The position numbers and the translations under genes were made by a program. A DNA stretch of 64,000 bases, taken from the NCBI GenBank assembly GCA_032164295.1, contig JAJHTX010000008.1, positions 186,001-250,000 on the forward strand, written 5' to 3'. Numbering within the stretch: the first letter of the stretch is position 1; every line of letters begins with the position of its first letter. Shown here piece after piece: positions 36,512 to 47,865 of the stretch. Source of the stretch: Inonotus obliquus (lineage: Eukaryota > Basidiomycota > Agaricomycetes > Hymenochaetales > Hymenochaetaceae). The notes under the pieces are model-generated. The model saw nothing but the letters and a program-made list of their open reading frames with translations. It made no database searches and was not told the origin of the DNA.

Positions 36512-37125
36512 GGGCGGGGGCTCGACTGATTCGCTTTGATGAGCCTGTCGTTTTCGTCGAATACTTGGGTCAGATCGGTCCACTATCTCAGTCTGTATTT
36601 CTCTCGCCTCTTTTCCTATCTGCACCGCGCTTTCTACTGTTTTGTTTGTGTTATTTTCTGCTCTGCATTCAATCGCTATACTCGTACCTTGTATTTTACT
36701 TCATCTCTTTGTCTTGCCTGCAATGTCCCTGTACTTGTATCTTGCGTGTTGTAATACCAGTGACAGTTCATCGCTCCGCGGCTCTTAGAAGCCATCAAGG
36801 AGCATCTCATAAAAACTTGGCAGATGGACTGATCTCAAAGACCAACTCGACTACGTGATTTCGGCTATGGTAGGGGTGATGACTCCCTCCGTCTACTCTA
36901 CTAGCGACATCTGACCAGGGTTTGGGCCTTTGGCTGAGAGGAGCATTATCATCATTGATGTTTGAATACAGTGGCAATCGAACGGGAGGGTGAACGAAAG
37001 TAAATGACTGAGGCGTTGCAATTGGACGACTCCGCTGAAGTGATTGACGCGCGTCACATGATTTTGCCACCTGCTGCAAGTGCCTTACAAGTTGTAATAC
37101 AAGTACCACAAGCACAACGGAAGTA
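36512..37125. other. 3' flank of gene E, no gene
   Basis: T-rich 3' UTR-like sequence. The part at about 36680-36840 (ACCTTGTATTTTACTTCA ... GCATCTCATAAA) resembles 47130-47260 downstream of the CR header-kinase gene. No other gene recognised. Confidence 0.4.
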
Positions 37126-38350
37126 CTATGTTCGACCCCACATACATCGTTTTCCTTTTTTCCAAGTATATATCAACATCAGATACATGACAATCTACTT
37201 ACGACGGAGGAAGAAAAGGGACATGTGCATTAGCGGAGTACTAATCGAATTGATATACCTCCTCATCACCATCACTTTCAAACAAAAATCCCACATGTTC
37301 AACACAAGACCGAATCCTCATTGAGATTTTCGCTGTTTCGATTATAGCCTAAAAAGCCATACTTGGACAGTGCTTTTCGAAATACGCCAAATGCCTCGTA
37401 ACAGGATCTGACAAACGCGACCACGGCTCCCATATTAAGGTCTTCTTCCTGCGCCCCAAAACAATCGAGCTTGAGCCTTCGGAGTACGGGGCACGCAATT
37501 CGTTCTGATTTGTAGCTGCCGTTGACACCCCGTATTTGGATACGGTAAGCTCATTGAGGAAGGTTCGTGTCAAGATGATACCGTCTATGTCCAGGTCCTC
37601 CAGCGTTGGCAGGAGTCGGGGAATTGCGATCAATATTGCTCTTCGCTCCTTTCGAAGCCTCCCAGGTGTAATTCGGTCAACGGAGGCATCGAAAGTTGGA
37701 CGAAGTTAAGAAGTATATCACCTTTGCATTCGCCCGTAGTATCTTCTGCGGACAAGAACTTCAACGAGGGAAGTGTTAGCTTGCCGAGAATAACTGCCAC
37801 ATCGAGGTCGCTCGAAAGCTCGAGAATACGTTCGTGACGTGCAAGAGGGTTACGGAAAAGTTGCTCTAGTCGTGAGGAAGATGTAAAATCAAAGCAGAAT
37901 CCGTGCTCCATTAGCAAGCTAAGCTTCAACGAGGTTAGGATGGGCATGATGCAAAGCTTCAAGTCTTGAAACGTCGGAGATGGATCAAATTCCCAAGTGA
38001 AGACGACATCTTTCCATCGATGTTGCTGCGAAAGTAGCGCTGTAACAATGTACTCGGCGGCCCGATGTTCTTCGACAGAGTCCTGTTCCTCGAAGGTGCC
38101 GCTTTTCCCTTCCCTCGGACATATTCTGTATCGATACGGAGATGCGACCATGGCTCTGTGTAGTGTAGGAAAGGGCGAGTTCGCGCCAGTAACGACAGAC
38201 GTGTGAAATGTACATCGGTGCGGAAATAGATCTTCGACAAAAGCTACTCTCTTTGTTCATATACTTGGGCCTGCCTTTCAGAAAAATGTCGCGGAGGATC
38301 TCAATGGGGAGTCGGTCCACGGAAATCTAGTTAAAGGGGACCGTTAAAGG
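37125..38350 (-). pseudogene. F-box/LRR-like protein remnant, copy 2 (longest)
   Basis: The minus strand carries an F-box (RLPIEILRDIFLKGRP ... YISHVCRYWRELALS), WSHLRIDTEYV in another frame, then EEHRAAEYIVTALLSQQHRW, PILTSLKLSLL, a leucine-rich stretch (LGKLTLPSLKFLS, PPLTELHLGGF) and, after another frame change, LLPTLEDLDIDGI up to HCPSMAF. At least three frame changes (near 38150, 38100 and 37630) disable it. It shows the full-length plan from which copies 1 and 3 derive. Its 3' flank (37130-37300) matches that of copy 1 (26318-26424). Confidence 0.72.
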
Positions 38351-38627
38351 GGTGCCCATTTGAAGCTACATGTCAGATGAGTTGTCGTGGGAAAATCTAC
38401 GATTGGTGACTGGCAATTCCCTATCGACGCGCGTCGATTCCCACACTCCATGCCGTGACATGCCGGTACTCGCTTACTCCTAACCGAAGAATGACCTTGA
38501 AGACACTTTGAAACTTATGTACCCCGTTCCACAGCACAAAATAAATGGTAGAAAGCTGTATATTACATTTATTTTTGTCCAAACAAGATGAATGCTACAA
38601 AAAATCGGATTTTGTTTGAAAATATAC

Positions 38628-38681
38628 TGAGATATAGCATGAAAACATGCTATATCTCAAGAACTAGAGCATTTCTTGAGA
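38628..38681. repeat. Two overlapping perfect hairpins
   Basis: TGAGATATAGCATG (38628-38641) and its exact reverse complement (38646-38659) are separated by AAAA. Overlapping it, TCTCAAGAA (38655-38663) pairs with TTCTTGAGA (38673-38681). They lie in AT-rich DNA about 300 bp before the coiled-coil/DGTT gene. They may be a terminal structure of that repeat unit or a terminator; unproven. Confidence 0.6.
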
Positions 38682-38939
38682 ATTTTTTCTCAACAAATCG
38701 AAGAGCAGACTGAAAAAATAGTATTCATGCATTGAGTTGAGTGATTGTAATTGTAGTGGTTGAGTACAGAGTTATGCAAATTCCAGTGATTTGTGAAGAA
38801 CTTCTCGACAGAAAGAGGAAAAAAGCGAGCACGTGACTTGATAGAAGCAATGTTGATTTTGATGATTTTGCCATCATCGAGTTCCGGATCACCCAAACTG
38901 AGCAATATCACTACAAAAAGGTATGCTATTGCTACGTAA

Positions 38940-40515
38940 TTGTCAATTAGACAACGACATGTCACAGAAACAATCCGGACCGCATTTCTTGCAAGGGCAC
39001 AGGCAGCAAAACGTGACGAACTACTGGAAGATAGTAGTAAGATATCTAGGCGATGGTTCAGCAAGGTTTCGGAAGCCCTCGAGAACACGGAGAAACAACT
39101 TACCGAGATACGGAACGCAGCAACACAGCAAAACATAATAAACAAAAACCTACGATCAACCATTCAGTCCCTCAAGTCAAGAAATACTTCATTATGCATG
39201 CACCTGGAAGAAGCACAACACTTCATTGCGATCATCACTCAGAATCTAGAGAAGACCTACAATAAACTGTCGGCTTCAACCCAGGACCTTCTTAACTTGT
39301 GCAACTCAGTCAGAGAGCTGACTGAGTCGAATCATCAGCTTCGGGTTGAAATAGTACACAAGGACATGGCGCTCACTTCAATATTGGGACAGATCCAGCT
39401 GCAGCAAATGCAGATGGATCAAACACTCAGCTCTGTTTTTACTGAGCGTTCGATCTTTCAGATGGAACGACAATGCCTTGAAAACAACATCATAAAGCTG
39501 CAAGATGCACTTCAGGAGAATCACCAACAGCTCAAAAACAAAATTGAAACATTACGTACCAGTCGCCACAGAGCTTACAATCGTCTTCAAAAAGGCTTGA
39601 CACGAGTGCATCAAAAAATACGTCATCTTGATTCAAACAAAAGAAGGCAGTTGATAGTATTCGACTCACTCATAAAGGCGTTGTCAAAACCACTGTTCGA
39701 ACGTTACTTCGTTGCCTTGTGATACTTGGCTGTCCCATATCGAAATGCCGTGATATTTTCCTCAAATTCCTCAAGTATCTTTTCAAGACATTAGATATCA
39801 AGCAAAAGGAAGCACAAAAAATATACGTACCCAGCACAAGGACCGTACAGCGTATTATAGGTGGGGGAGATGTAGCATCGAGGCTACAGCTTGCATATGA
39901 ACTGAAACAAACAACTGGTAAGTAAAAATTAATAATAATGAATGGGACTGTCATGGCTTACCTATTCCCATAGGATTTACGACAGGTGGTGATGGCACAA
40001 CGAACAAGAACCAAAACTTTGAGTCCATGCACTTCAATGTGCAGTTACCTGATAAGTGCGACAAAGACAAGCTTTTCCCAAGTCTTTCCGATAGTTCGCA
40101 GTCTTCAGATCCTGTCAGGCATGTGCGATTTGGTGAGGTGCGCCTGTCAGCAAACCATTGCGCTGAGACACAGGTGAAGGGCGTTACTCAACTTATGCAA
40201 GATTTGGTGGACATCCACAAGCAATGCTCCTTGGATTCGGTTGTCCAGGGGTCAACCGATCCCCTCACTATCACATCCCTAGCCCTCAAGTTCCACGGAT
40301 CACACGGGGACCATGCAGAGGACCAGAAAGCAAAGCACCGGCTGCTTGCTTCCTGGAAGTTGGAGATGTCATTGCGAGGGTTAGGGGCGAGCCATTTGTT
40401 TGCCATGCCGGAGGAAAGCCATTCGAAAAACTCCGACCAAAAAAATTGTCGATGCGCGTCACATGGGAATTGCCAGTCACCACTAAAAGGTGAGGTGCAA
40501 TTGCAGTTCGAATAG
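38940..40515 (+). pseudogene. Repeat-associated coiled-coil/DGTT-motif protein, frameshifted and truncated
   Basis: The first 230 or so codons form a long coiled coil (38940-39680). After a frame change near 39680 the sequence continues as CLVILGCPISKCRDIF, then PSTRTVQRIIGGGDVASRLQLAYEL. After a GTAAGT...CATAG intron (39918-39973) comes TTGGDGTTNKNQNFESMHF, and later HGDHAEDQKAKHRLL. I know this motif order (TV...GG, DGTTN, DHAEDQK) from an abundant repeated protein family of Agaricomycete genomes that behaves like a mobile-element protein. I do not know its activity. The C-terminal part is missing. Confidence 0.6.
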
Positions 40516-41520
40516 TACTCAGCCATTAAGATTACTAGTAGTACTCCTGCTGTGTACGTATGGTCGATCATCAACGCACGGCAACCATGAGTAGTACAAT
40601 TCGTGTATCTGAAGATTCAAATCATAGACCACCTTTTGCGGTTGTGAGCAATGTCGCTCCTCGCAAGGAAAACGGGCCAGTCGGAAAGCACATATTGACT
40701 CTTAATTGCGCGGGTTTACCTTCTACCTGGATATATCCTCACTCACCGGCTGGACTTTCCGATAGCCATATTATTCCTTTAGAGCCAGGATATATTATCC
40801 TCAGAATCGTAGTTCCCTCTACTCAAATATTAGGGATGGATTACACACCGGGCACATGAGCGACCAAATGAAGGACGTGTCGATGCGCTTCCTCAAGCCT
40901 AGATAGTGTATTTCTGATTCTTGATCAAGGGTTGGATTTGTTCTCGGGCTACTAATGACCGTCCTGTGAGTCTGAGTCGTTAAAGTCGAGCAAGACTGGA
41001 ACCTTCGTCACCGTCAAACGGTTTACATTGAGTTCGGCTACACTCTACCAAACCTTCAGACAAGAGTTTGCCGCAGCACAAGAGAGGTTGTCTTCTTTGA
41101 CAAGTCAAGTGTCAGCGCAGAAGCCGTAGCTAATCTACATGCACTATAGTAACTTAACGTCTAGTATGTACATGACCGTAGAAACTCACCTCCTTTTCAA
41201 TTTCCTCCGTTATACTTTATTCATTCGACCACAACTATGAATGAGTCTGCGATCACGCGATAAATACCATGACAGAGATCTTCGGCAGACTGGCTGAGAG
41301 AAATGTGCAGCGGGCTGTGACTCAGGGAAAAGGACAATCTGGTATTAGCGTGATTCGGAGGAGAAACGAAGCAGCACATGATCCAATAAATCTTAATATA
41401 AAGAGAGCTCAATTGATAGGTTTAACTTTAACTAGTACTGTTATACATGACAAGCTACAGGGATTCAAATTATTTTTCCGGCGATTATGTAGACCGAACT
41501 AATACTATCCTTCACATGAA
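40516..41520. other. No gene recognised
   Basis: Short frames at 40560-40859 and 41269-41502 have no recognised family. CGACCACAACTATGA at about 41226 recalls part of the family promoter block, but no TTCAAAAG element precedes it. Confidence 0.4.
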
Positions 41521-43341
41521 CTACCGGTCAGCAAATACAAGATGATATACTTTACGCCGCCGTTTCTCATGAGTCTTGGGAACGAAGACATCCATCATAT
41601 CACCCTCTTCCATAGGACAAGTCACTACGACTAGGTCAATGATCTCTATTCCGAGATCGCAAAGTCGATCCAGACCGATCTCAGGTATCTTGTGTTCCTT
41701 TGAAACCATCATCTGGAACATAGTTGCTCGCGTCCGCTCACTATCGTAAATAAAAGCATGCAACGTGGGTTGAGACAAAGATTCCGGCACGTAAAATCCA
41801 GCTCTCAAGATAGTGTCTTCCATTTCGGCATAAGTGAAGCAAGGCAAAGGACCGAATCCGTCCGGCGGCGTAACAAAGGACTCCTCTACGGAGATGCTGC
41901 GTCCTTGATGCCCCAGACGAAGATAACAGACAGAAGAGCCTGCGCGGCGGGAATGCCAATGGGTGTTTACCGGGCCTGGAACTCGCCTTTCCATCTCCGT
42001 CATGGTCCATTGTCCTCCAGCTAAGAACTTCTCTATGGCCGCTCGTTCCAAGAGATACCTGGCACTACTCCTTGTGCGAGGGCACGACAAAAATAGCGAA
42101 TACAAGTGGAGAGCAGCCTGTTGATAGGCCATCCTAAGACACTCCAACACCATATCGGTCAGATGATTGGAGGCTATCGCCAACGTGAAATTCTTCCTAT
42201 CCGCGGGGTCAGGAGTGACCATGACGACTAAGTGGGAAAACGCGGTATCCCTTTCCAAGCCTTCAGGGTGCGTGATCAGGTCGCAAAACTTCTCCATAGT
42301 TAGCGTCCGAATCTCGCCGGACACCAGGCTCTCATAATCACTGGGCTGCGTTGCATGTGCGTACGCAGCACGAGCAGATCTGCCGAAAAGCATACAAAAT
42401 CTGCTCAACTGTAACTCCGAAGGCCTCTCCTTTCCAATACGCCACGTCTGAAGGTCCCGGCTGAGAAACATTGATTTATCGATCTAGTTTAGGACAAAGT
42501 ACAATGACCTTACCCCTCAATAAGCTCTTCCAGGGTCCAAGGGGCCATCCATAACTGCGGTATTCTACTGTCGGCCTTTTTTCTCCATTCCAGGAGTTCC
42601 ACACGCGGGGACGCTGCCTGCAGGATGAAGCCCTTAACAGAATCGTTGATAGATGTAAATTCTTCAGGCACAGTCACTACGCTCCGGCCGCAATCAAACA
42701 GCATCCAAATATATCTGGGGGTGTACAGCTCCAGTAGATCACCAGAGGTAACGGGTGTACGAATGCTGAACACTCCCTCTTCGCAAATGATGTAAAAACC
42801 TCCATTGTCGATCTGGAAGAGAGTGGGAAGTCCAGCGAGGGTCCGGAGAGCGAGAACAAAGATCAGGAATGTGCTTTTCCCTAGAGGCACATTAAGTAAG
42901 GTGAATCCCAGAAAAACGGGACACCTTACCAATCCCAGGACTTCCAATCACAATTGCGCTGCCCTCAAGCGGTTTGGACAGGTCTTCAATGCGAATGTCG
43001 GTAACCCGAGAATAGGTGTCGATGTCCATAGCGTTCTTATCTCCATGGACCATGAGAAGGTCTCGAAGCAAGCTCAAGTAATCCTTCCTGACGAGGATAG
43101 ATTCAACATGGTATCTCGACAGCAATCCTCCAACGCTGTCTTGATGCCAGTAAAGGACTTCGACGACTTTCTGAGGGATCGATTCCACATCGCGTTTAAC
43201 AGCATGATCGTGGAAAAGGATAGACATGTGCCTTTTCCCCCACGCAATCTGATACAGAAAGGCTAGGGACCCCCCGAAGGAAGCATCGTCGGGCTCAGGA
43301 GTGATTAGAGTTGCGTGTTCATAAGCTGATACAGGGTGCAT
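41521..43341 (-). CDS. CR-effector-like P-loop NTPase (572 aa)
   Basis: Three exons (43341-42930, 42880-42514, 42460-41521) join in frame to 572 codons. The first intron falls inside the P-loop, which reads IVIGSPGIGKSTFL across the junction (about residue 138), followed by LRTLAGLPTLFQ and a region with WMLFDCGRSVV. This matches the NTPase module of fungal Crinkler/RHS-like (CR) proteins described by the Aravind group. The C-terminal third has LFGRSARAAYAHA and no nuclease motif that I could place. The usual ubiquitin-like header is not evident at the N-terminus. Such proteins are predicted intracellular effectors; host role here unknown. Neighbour on the other side of a MITE: a CR header-kinase gene, divergently transcribed. 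Confidence 0.7.
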
Positions 43342-43426
43342 ACTGATGGAAGAACAGGTAAAAGTGGGATGGAAAGAGGATCAGTAGTAACTAAGTAACT
43401 AGTATTACAGTAATACTACTAGTAAG

Positions 43427-43780
43427 CACGGCGGGCAAAATAGAATATCAGAGGGTGCGGTATTTAAAATGATTTTATTGCCGAAATTTTAAATATCGGC
43501 AAGCATATCAGCACGTGATTTATTTATAATACCGGCGGGATTGATATACTTACCGATATTTAAAGTAGATGTTTAGACTATCTTTCCGGAAGATATGCTC
43601 AAAAACAGATGGGAATTTAAAATATCATCCCAATCGATATCCATATCGATATAAAAAATATGGGCACGTGGTTTATATAAATAATATCGGCAAGGTCGAT
43701 ATGCTTACTGATATTTAAAATAATTGCGAGAAAAATTCTTTAAATTTAATGCCCGCTGATATCCTATTTTGCCCGCCGTG
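43427..43780. mobile_element. CACTA-like MITE, 354 bp
   Basis: Ends CACGGCGGGCAAAATAG and CTATTTTGCCCGCCGTG form a TIR of about 25 bp with one mismatch further in. Flanking AAG on both sides fits a 3-bp target duplication. CAC...GTG termini with 3-bp duplications are usual for the CACTA group. The interior is AT-rich and has two direct copies of a segment starting GCACGTG and ending TGATATTTAAA or CGATATTTAAA (about 43511 and 43673). It lies between two divergent CR-like genes and may carry part of their promoters. Confidence 0.65.
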
Positions 43781-43895
43781 AAGTGCTTGTAGATTTGGGG
43801 TCATGTGATGCATGACCACGTGCTGTAAGTACGCGCCGCGGCGCGTCCAATGACACAAACAACTTCAGCTTCAACTACCACATCTACATCAAATC

Positions 43896-46575
43896 ATGCC
43901 GTCCAATACACCATCTACTAAAACTGTCGATCATCCAAGCACACCTTCTGGAGTTTCATCCGGAGATGAGCTTGCTTATATGGTCTACATCCCTGTCGAT
44001 GGAGAACAAACCTGCTGTCCTATCCGTATATCGTCCGGAGCATTTGTCGACGACCTGGTGGTTAAGATCTATATTCACCATAGGTTCAAGGAACACGTAG
44101 GATCCGAGGACATATATCTTTACAAGGTCAGCCGCCCCGTCTCCCTGTAAACCTTCTTCCTTGCTTATTACCTTTTAAGTGCGGCGAGGTGGACTCACGT
44201 CCTCGGGGAAGGAGTGCTGAAACTAGAAGGGTCCGTTATAGTCAGTCTAGGGAATGGCTTCTGAAGTATGAGCGGATGAAGATGGAGCTTGGAGAACTAA
44301 GTGAAGAGGATGATAGAGAGATGGAACCGGAGCTTACCATCCAGGACTACTTTCCTTCTGGGCCACAGGCAAGGGAAGGGAAAATAGACGTGATTGCGGT
44401 CACAGATGCAAGTATGTATTCTTTCATTACTTGGATACTCAATGCAACTAAGATGAAAAACTCGAAACATCATCAGTTCGTAGCCGCATGCTCTGTAAGT
44501 GTCAGCAGGATCATTTTGGATGTTACCATCGGGCTGATATCCTGCAGCCGCAGATCAGGTCCTCGAAGTCTTCAAGCCATCTGGTTCTGAAATTAATCCA
44601 CTACGGAAGAGCGTCTCCTTCACGCTATATACTTTCGATTCTGATTCCAGATTTGATTGAGGACGGGTTATTACAGAGAACAAATTCAATGGCGAAGTGA
44701 CACCTCGCCCGGAACTTATCAAGGATATAGCAGACATGCCAAGATCTGCACCAGATGACGAGTCGAATTCGTTTCTCTCCGCCATCGCTAGGGCTCTCTC
44801 TCATCCTCCAAGAGAGCAAGGGGAGGACAACGAGCTCTCCAGGTTATTCAGTAACCTCTTTTCTGAGACGCCCGATGCAAAACCTTATGTGGCTTGGTAT
44901 CTTGAGTTGGCCCATTTCGCTTTTGCCGCTTCCAGCACAGTGTCGGCGCGGGTCTATGGAAGGTTCTTGGAGGGAGAAGTAAGACGCCTGATACTTGCAT
45001 GGTTCGAGGCATTCTGGTTGGAGGCTATTGTCGAGTCGGTGTGCCTTTAGTGAGTAGCTGGCCATATTGCTGAGCATGATCTCATTCATTTCACAGTGGT
45101 AAACCACTTCCTTTCCCTCTTGTAGGTAAGCTAGTGAACAGTGAGCACAATATGTGCAAGTGGACACCAAAGCCTGATGCTACCTTCTTGGAGCACGGCT
45201 TCCCTCGATTTCTTGCCAAAATCGACTCTCATTGTAATAAACAAGACAAATATCAACTCAATGTCTACGCTGCATGCGTGCTTCGTCTCATGATACAACT
45301 CAGAGAGGAGCGCAACATCAAAGACAAGGAAAACATTCTCCTCATGGCTGTGTTCTTTGATGATGGTGTTGAGTGGAATATAGAACACTACTTCTTTTTC
45401 ATGAAGGATAATAAAGTGAGTTTAAAGATAATCAGTTGCATCAGTTCTGATTCAGACGTATATTTCCAGGTCTGCCGTGATTCTAAAACTTTCAGCGCAA
45501 AGAACCCATTCGAGCTGACGGACTTCTTGCGCGAGTTCTACAATTACGCGTATCACATCAAGAATAGACTCACGTTTAACGGACTGGGACCGGACATGAA
45601 GGAAGTCGAAACTACTATTGGCGGTGGCATCGTGAGGAGTCTTCGTACAAAGGACCTTTTGGGTCATCCCGGAGGCAGTGGTGACCCCAAGGGTGATGAC
45701 AAACGAGTCACTCGCCAAGGAAATTCTGGTTCAAAGCCATCTGATGGTTTGGACATACGCACCACGATGGTCGAAGCGCTCCATGGAACAGACTATGCAT
45801 TGGAGGAATACCACGATGGTTTTGCGCCTTTCATTGATGCAAGTGCTTAAGTTCTTCCTTTCGTTTCGTGCTAACGGATTATACGTAGCTACCGAATCAT
45901 ATCGCGGAGGCAAGAGATTCAAATTGAAAGGAGCTTATCGTGAAACTTGTCCGAAAGCGGTGTAACGAACGCTTCCTCCTCGAAGAGCTTTCCAAGCAAG
46001 AAAGTCCGCTTAACCATGTCGTTCCCTTAGTCAACACGATCGTGTCGAAAGCGGGACCTTTGCTCGTTCTCGAGAGAGGGAGCTCTCTTCTCATTCAACG
46101 TATTACTCACAAGGACAAATCTGAGCGACTGAGCCGCAACCTTATCGAAGGTGTTGCCTTCCTTCATGCGCAAAGGATTGCGCACTTGGACATCAAGCCA
46201 GACAATCTTATACTAGACTATACGGGGAGGCTCCTTATTATCGACTTTGACGTCGCTATGAAGTGCAATGGTGTCGAAGAGATGGTCGAAAGGAAGTGCG
46301 GGACTGAGGAATGGAGTGCTCCGGAAATCGTTCTTGAGGTCGATAAGCCGGTGCGCGCTTTCAGTCCTATACGGGCGGATCTGTGGTCCTGTGGGAGGGT
46401 CCTCCGGTACATCGCCGGATTGATGGGGGAAGAGGGCAAAAACTCGAGATTCATTCCTCTTGCCAACAAGCTCATGGTCGGGGAACCGAGACGCCGTCCC
46501 TTGCTTCACGAAGTGGTGAAGGAAGAAACCATCTCCTGGACGACTGAAGAGCTTCTTAAATCCTTTGGTTGCTAA
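43896..46575 (+). pseudogene. CR (Crinkler-type) header fused to protein kinase, probably damaged
   Basis: Exon 1 (43896-44126) has a ubiquitin-like CR header (CCPIRISSGAFVDDLVVKI). Exon 2 (44180-44411) ends with IQDYFPSGPQ and KIDVIAVTD, the header-to-body junction seen in CR proteins. Middle exons run through 44550-45040 and 45130-45845. The kinase domain (45940-46575) has HLDIKPDNLIL, IIDFDVAM and CGTEEWSAPE. Kinase is a known C-terminal module of CR effectors. The introns at about 44585-44670 and 45845-45935 cannot be joined cleanly: the kinase N-lobe (YRGGKRFKLK) is in a different frame from the rest. After the TAA at 46573-46575 the same frame stays open to 46914 with a KKRPRED basic motif, suggesting a recent nonsense change. 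I call it a probable pseudogene; missed splicing is the alternative. Confidence 0.6.
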
Positions 46576-46914
46576 ATCGACAAGAACGAGGTTGAGGAAA
46601 CGATTCCGACGATTCCGAGCCTTAGTAAGAAAAGGCCTCGCGAAGATGTCAGCAGTGGGAACGAAGGAGGTTTGGCACCAAAACTTCTCAAGGAGCCTCG
46701 CACAGCGACAGCACATTCTGCAAGTTCCGACTCTTCCACTTCTGTGGATTCTCTCTTCGATTTGGCCTCCCTTTCAGACAGGTCCGACTACATCGAAGAT
46801 ATTCACCCGGATCAAATTGAGCTAGGAAAGACCCCACTGTCCCAATTTACCTCTCAGAAGAGAGATCCGCTGCCATCGTCAGAAATTCAACCACTGCCGC
46901 TTATGACTAAATGA
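46576..46914 (+). pseudogene. In-frame continuation after the kinase stop codon
   Basis: About 112 codons open in exactly the frame of the kinase, starting directly after TAA 46573-46575. They hold SLSKKRPREDVSSG and a Ser-rich stretch and end LPLMTK. Basic, Ser-rich tails of this kind follow the kinase domain in related genes, including the FunK1 gene here. Probably the former C-terminus. Confidence 0.5.
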
Positions 46915-47494
46915 TTTTTTCTCTCACCCCTTCCCTAACTCTCTTTTGCTCCCTTTATACTTGTACCTAAATCTATAATTTGATGCTTTTTGTTATTTGT
47001 CATGCAGGGGAACATGGAATTGGATCTGCAAAGCTCGTAGGTAGATGGAAGACATCTCACCATCATAGTATTATCTGTGTCAGTACGCTCAATAAGGTTT
47101 CGCTGGTCTGCTCTTATATTCCATTCTTGTACCCGCACCTTGTGTTTTTGCTTCACTCCTTCGTCTTGTGTCTTGCGTATTGTAATCAAACTAGAGTGGT
47201 CCGCGCAGGCTCACTGCTCATGGTCCTTCAAGACCATTGGAGCATCTCATAAACTCGGCTGATGAACCAATTTCGAAGACAAAGTATACTGTTTGTAAGC
47301 CTTGTCTGCTGCAAAGGGGACGCACGGGCAAGAAATCCTTGACAGCCTCACCTCCTTTGGCTCCGAGCTCTGGCTGGTGCTGTTAAATATCGAGTTTCGC
47401 ATGGGTTACGGTGCGTTGATAGGGAATATCAATGGGAGGCACACTAGGTTGTTGGTGAGCGGCAATTTCAAAGGAAAGGAAGAAATGAGACTTC
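46915..47494. other. 3' flank of CR kinase gene, no gene
   Basis: 47110-47270 is similar to the 3' flank of gene E. 47300-47494 has no recognised content, and similarity to the host-gene-fragment cassette starts at its right end. Confidence 0.4.
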
Positions 47495-47534
47495 GGGGCG
47501 CGACCCAAATCAGACTGGTGACTGATGCCCCCCC

Positions 47535-47860
47535 TAGATGCCCACCATCGTTTCATTGATGAGGAGTGTGATTGGGGATTTAAGTGTTTCAGTGAGTTGA
47601 GGAAGCTGTTTACTATACAAGAGGGTTATAGTCGTCCCACGATCGAAGATGAGACGACAGATCGCAGGTTTCGCGCGTGTCCTAGAGGACCCAACGGGAG
47701 TGCTATGGCAGAACTTTGTAAAGTTGGTTTTCCCATTTATGCATCATGGATTTGCATGGTTCTGATGCCTTTGTGTAGCTATGACCCGAGAAAGGAGACG
47801 AGGCATGTTGACTACAAGAATCAGGGTGCGACATGTTACATGAACTCATTGTTACAGTCG
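47535..47860 (+). pseudogene. USP7/Ubp15-type deubiquitinase fragment, copy 2
   Basis: Pieces HHRFIDEECDW, SELRKLF, QEGYSRPTIEDE, then [14 protein letters not shown] are readable. The catalytic Cys codon (TGT, 47834-47836) is intact, unlike in copy 1, and the KLF...QEGY region has no stop. The MATH part before HHRF is missing. It ends at the same base as copy 1, where the antisense kinase fragment begins. Confidence 0.75.
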
Positions 47861-47865
47861 GACCT

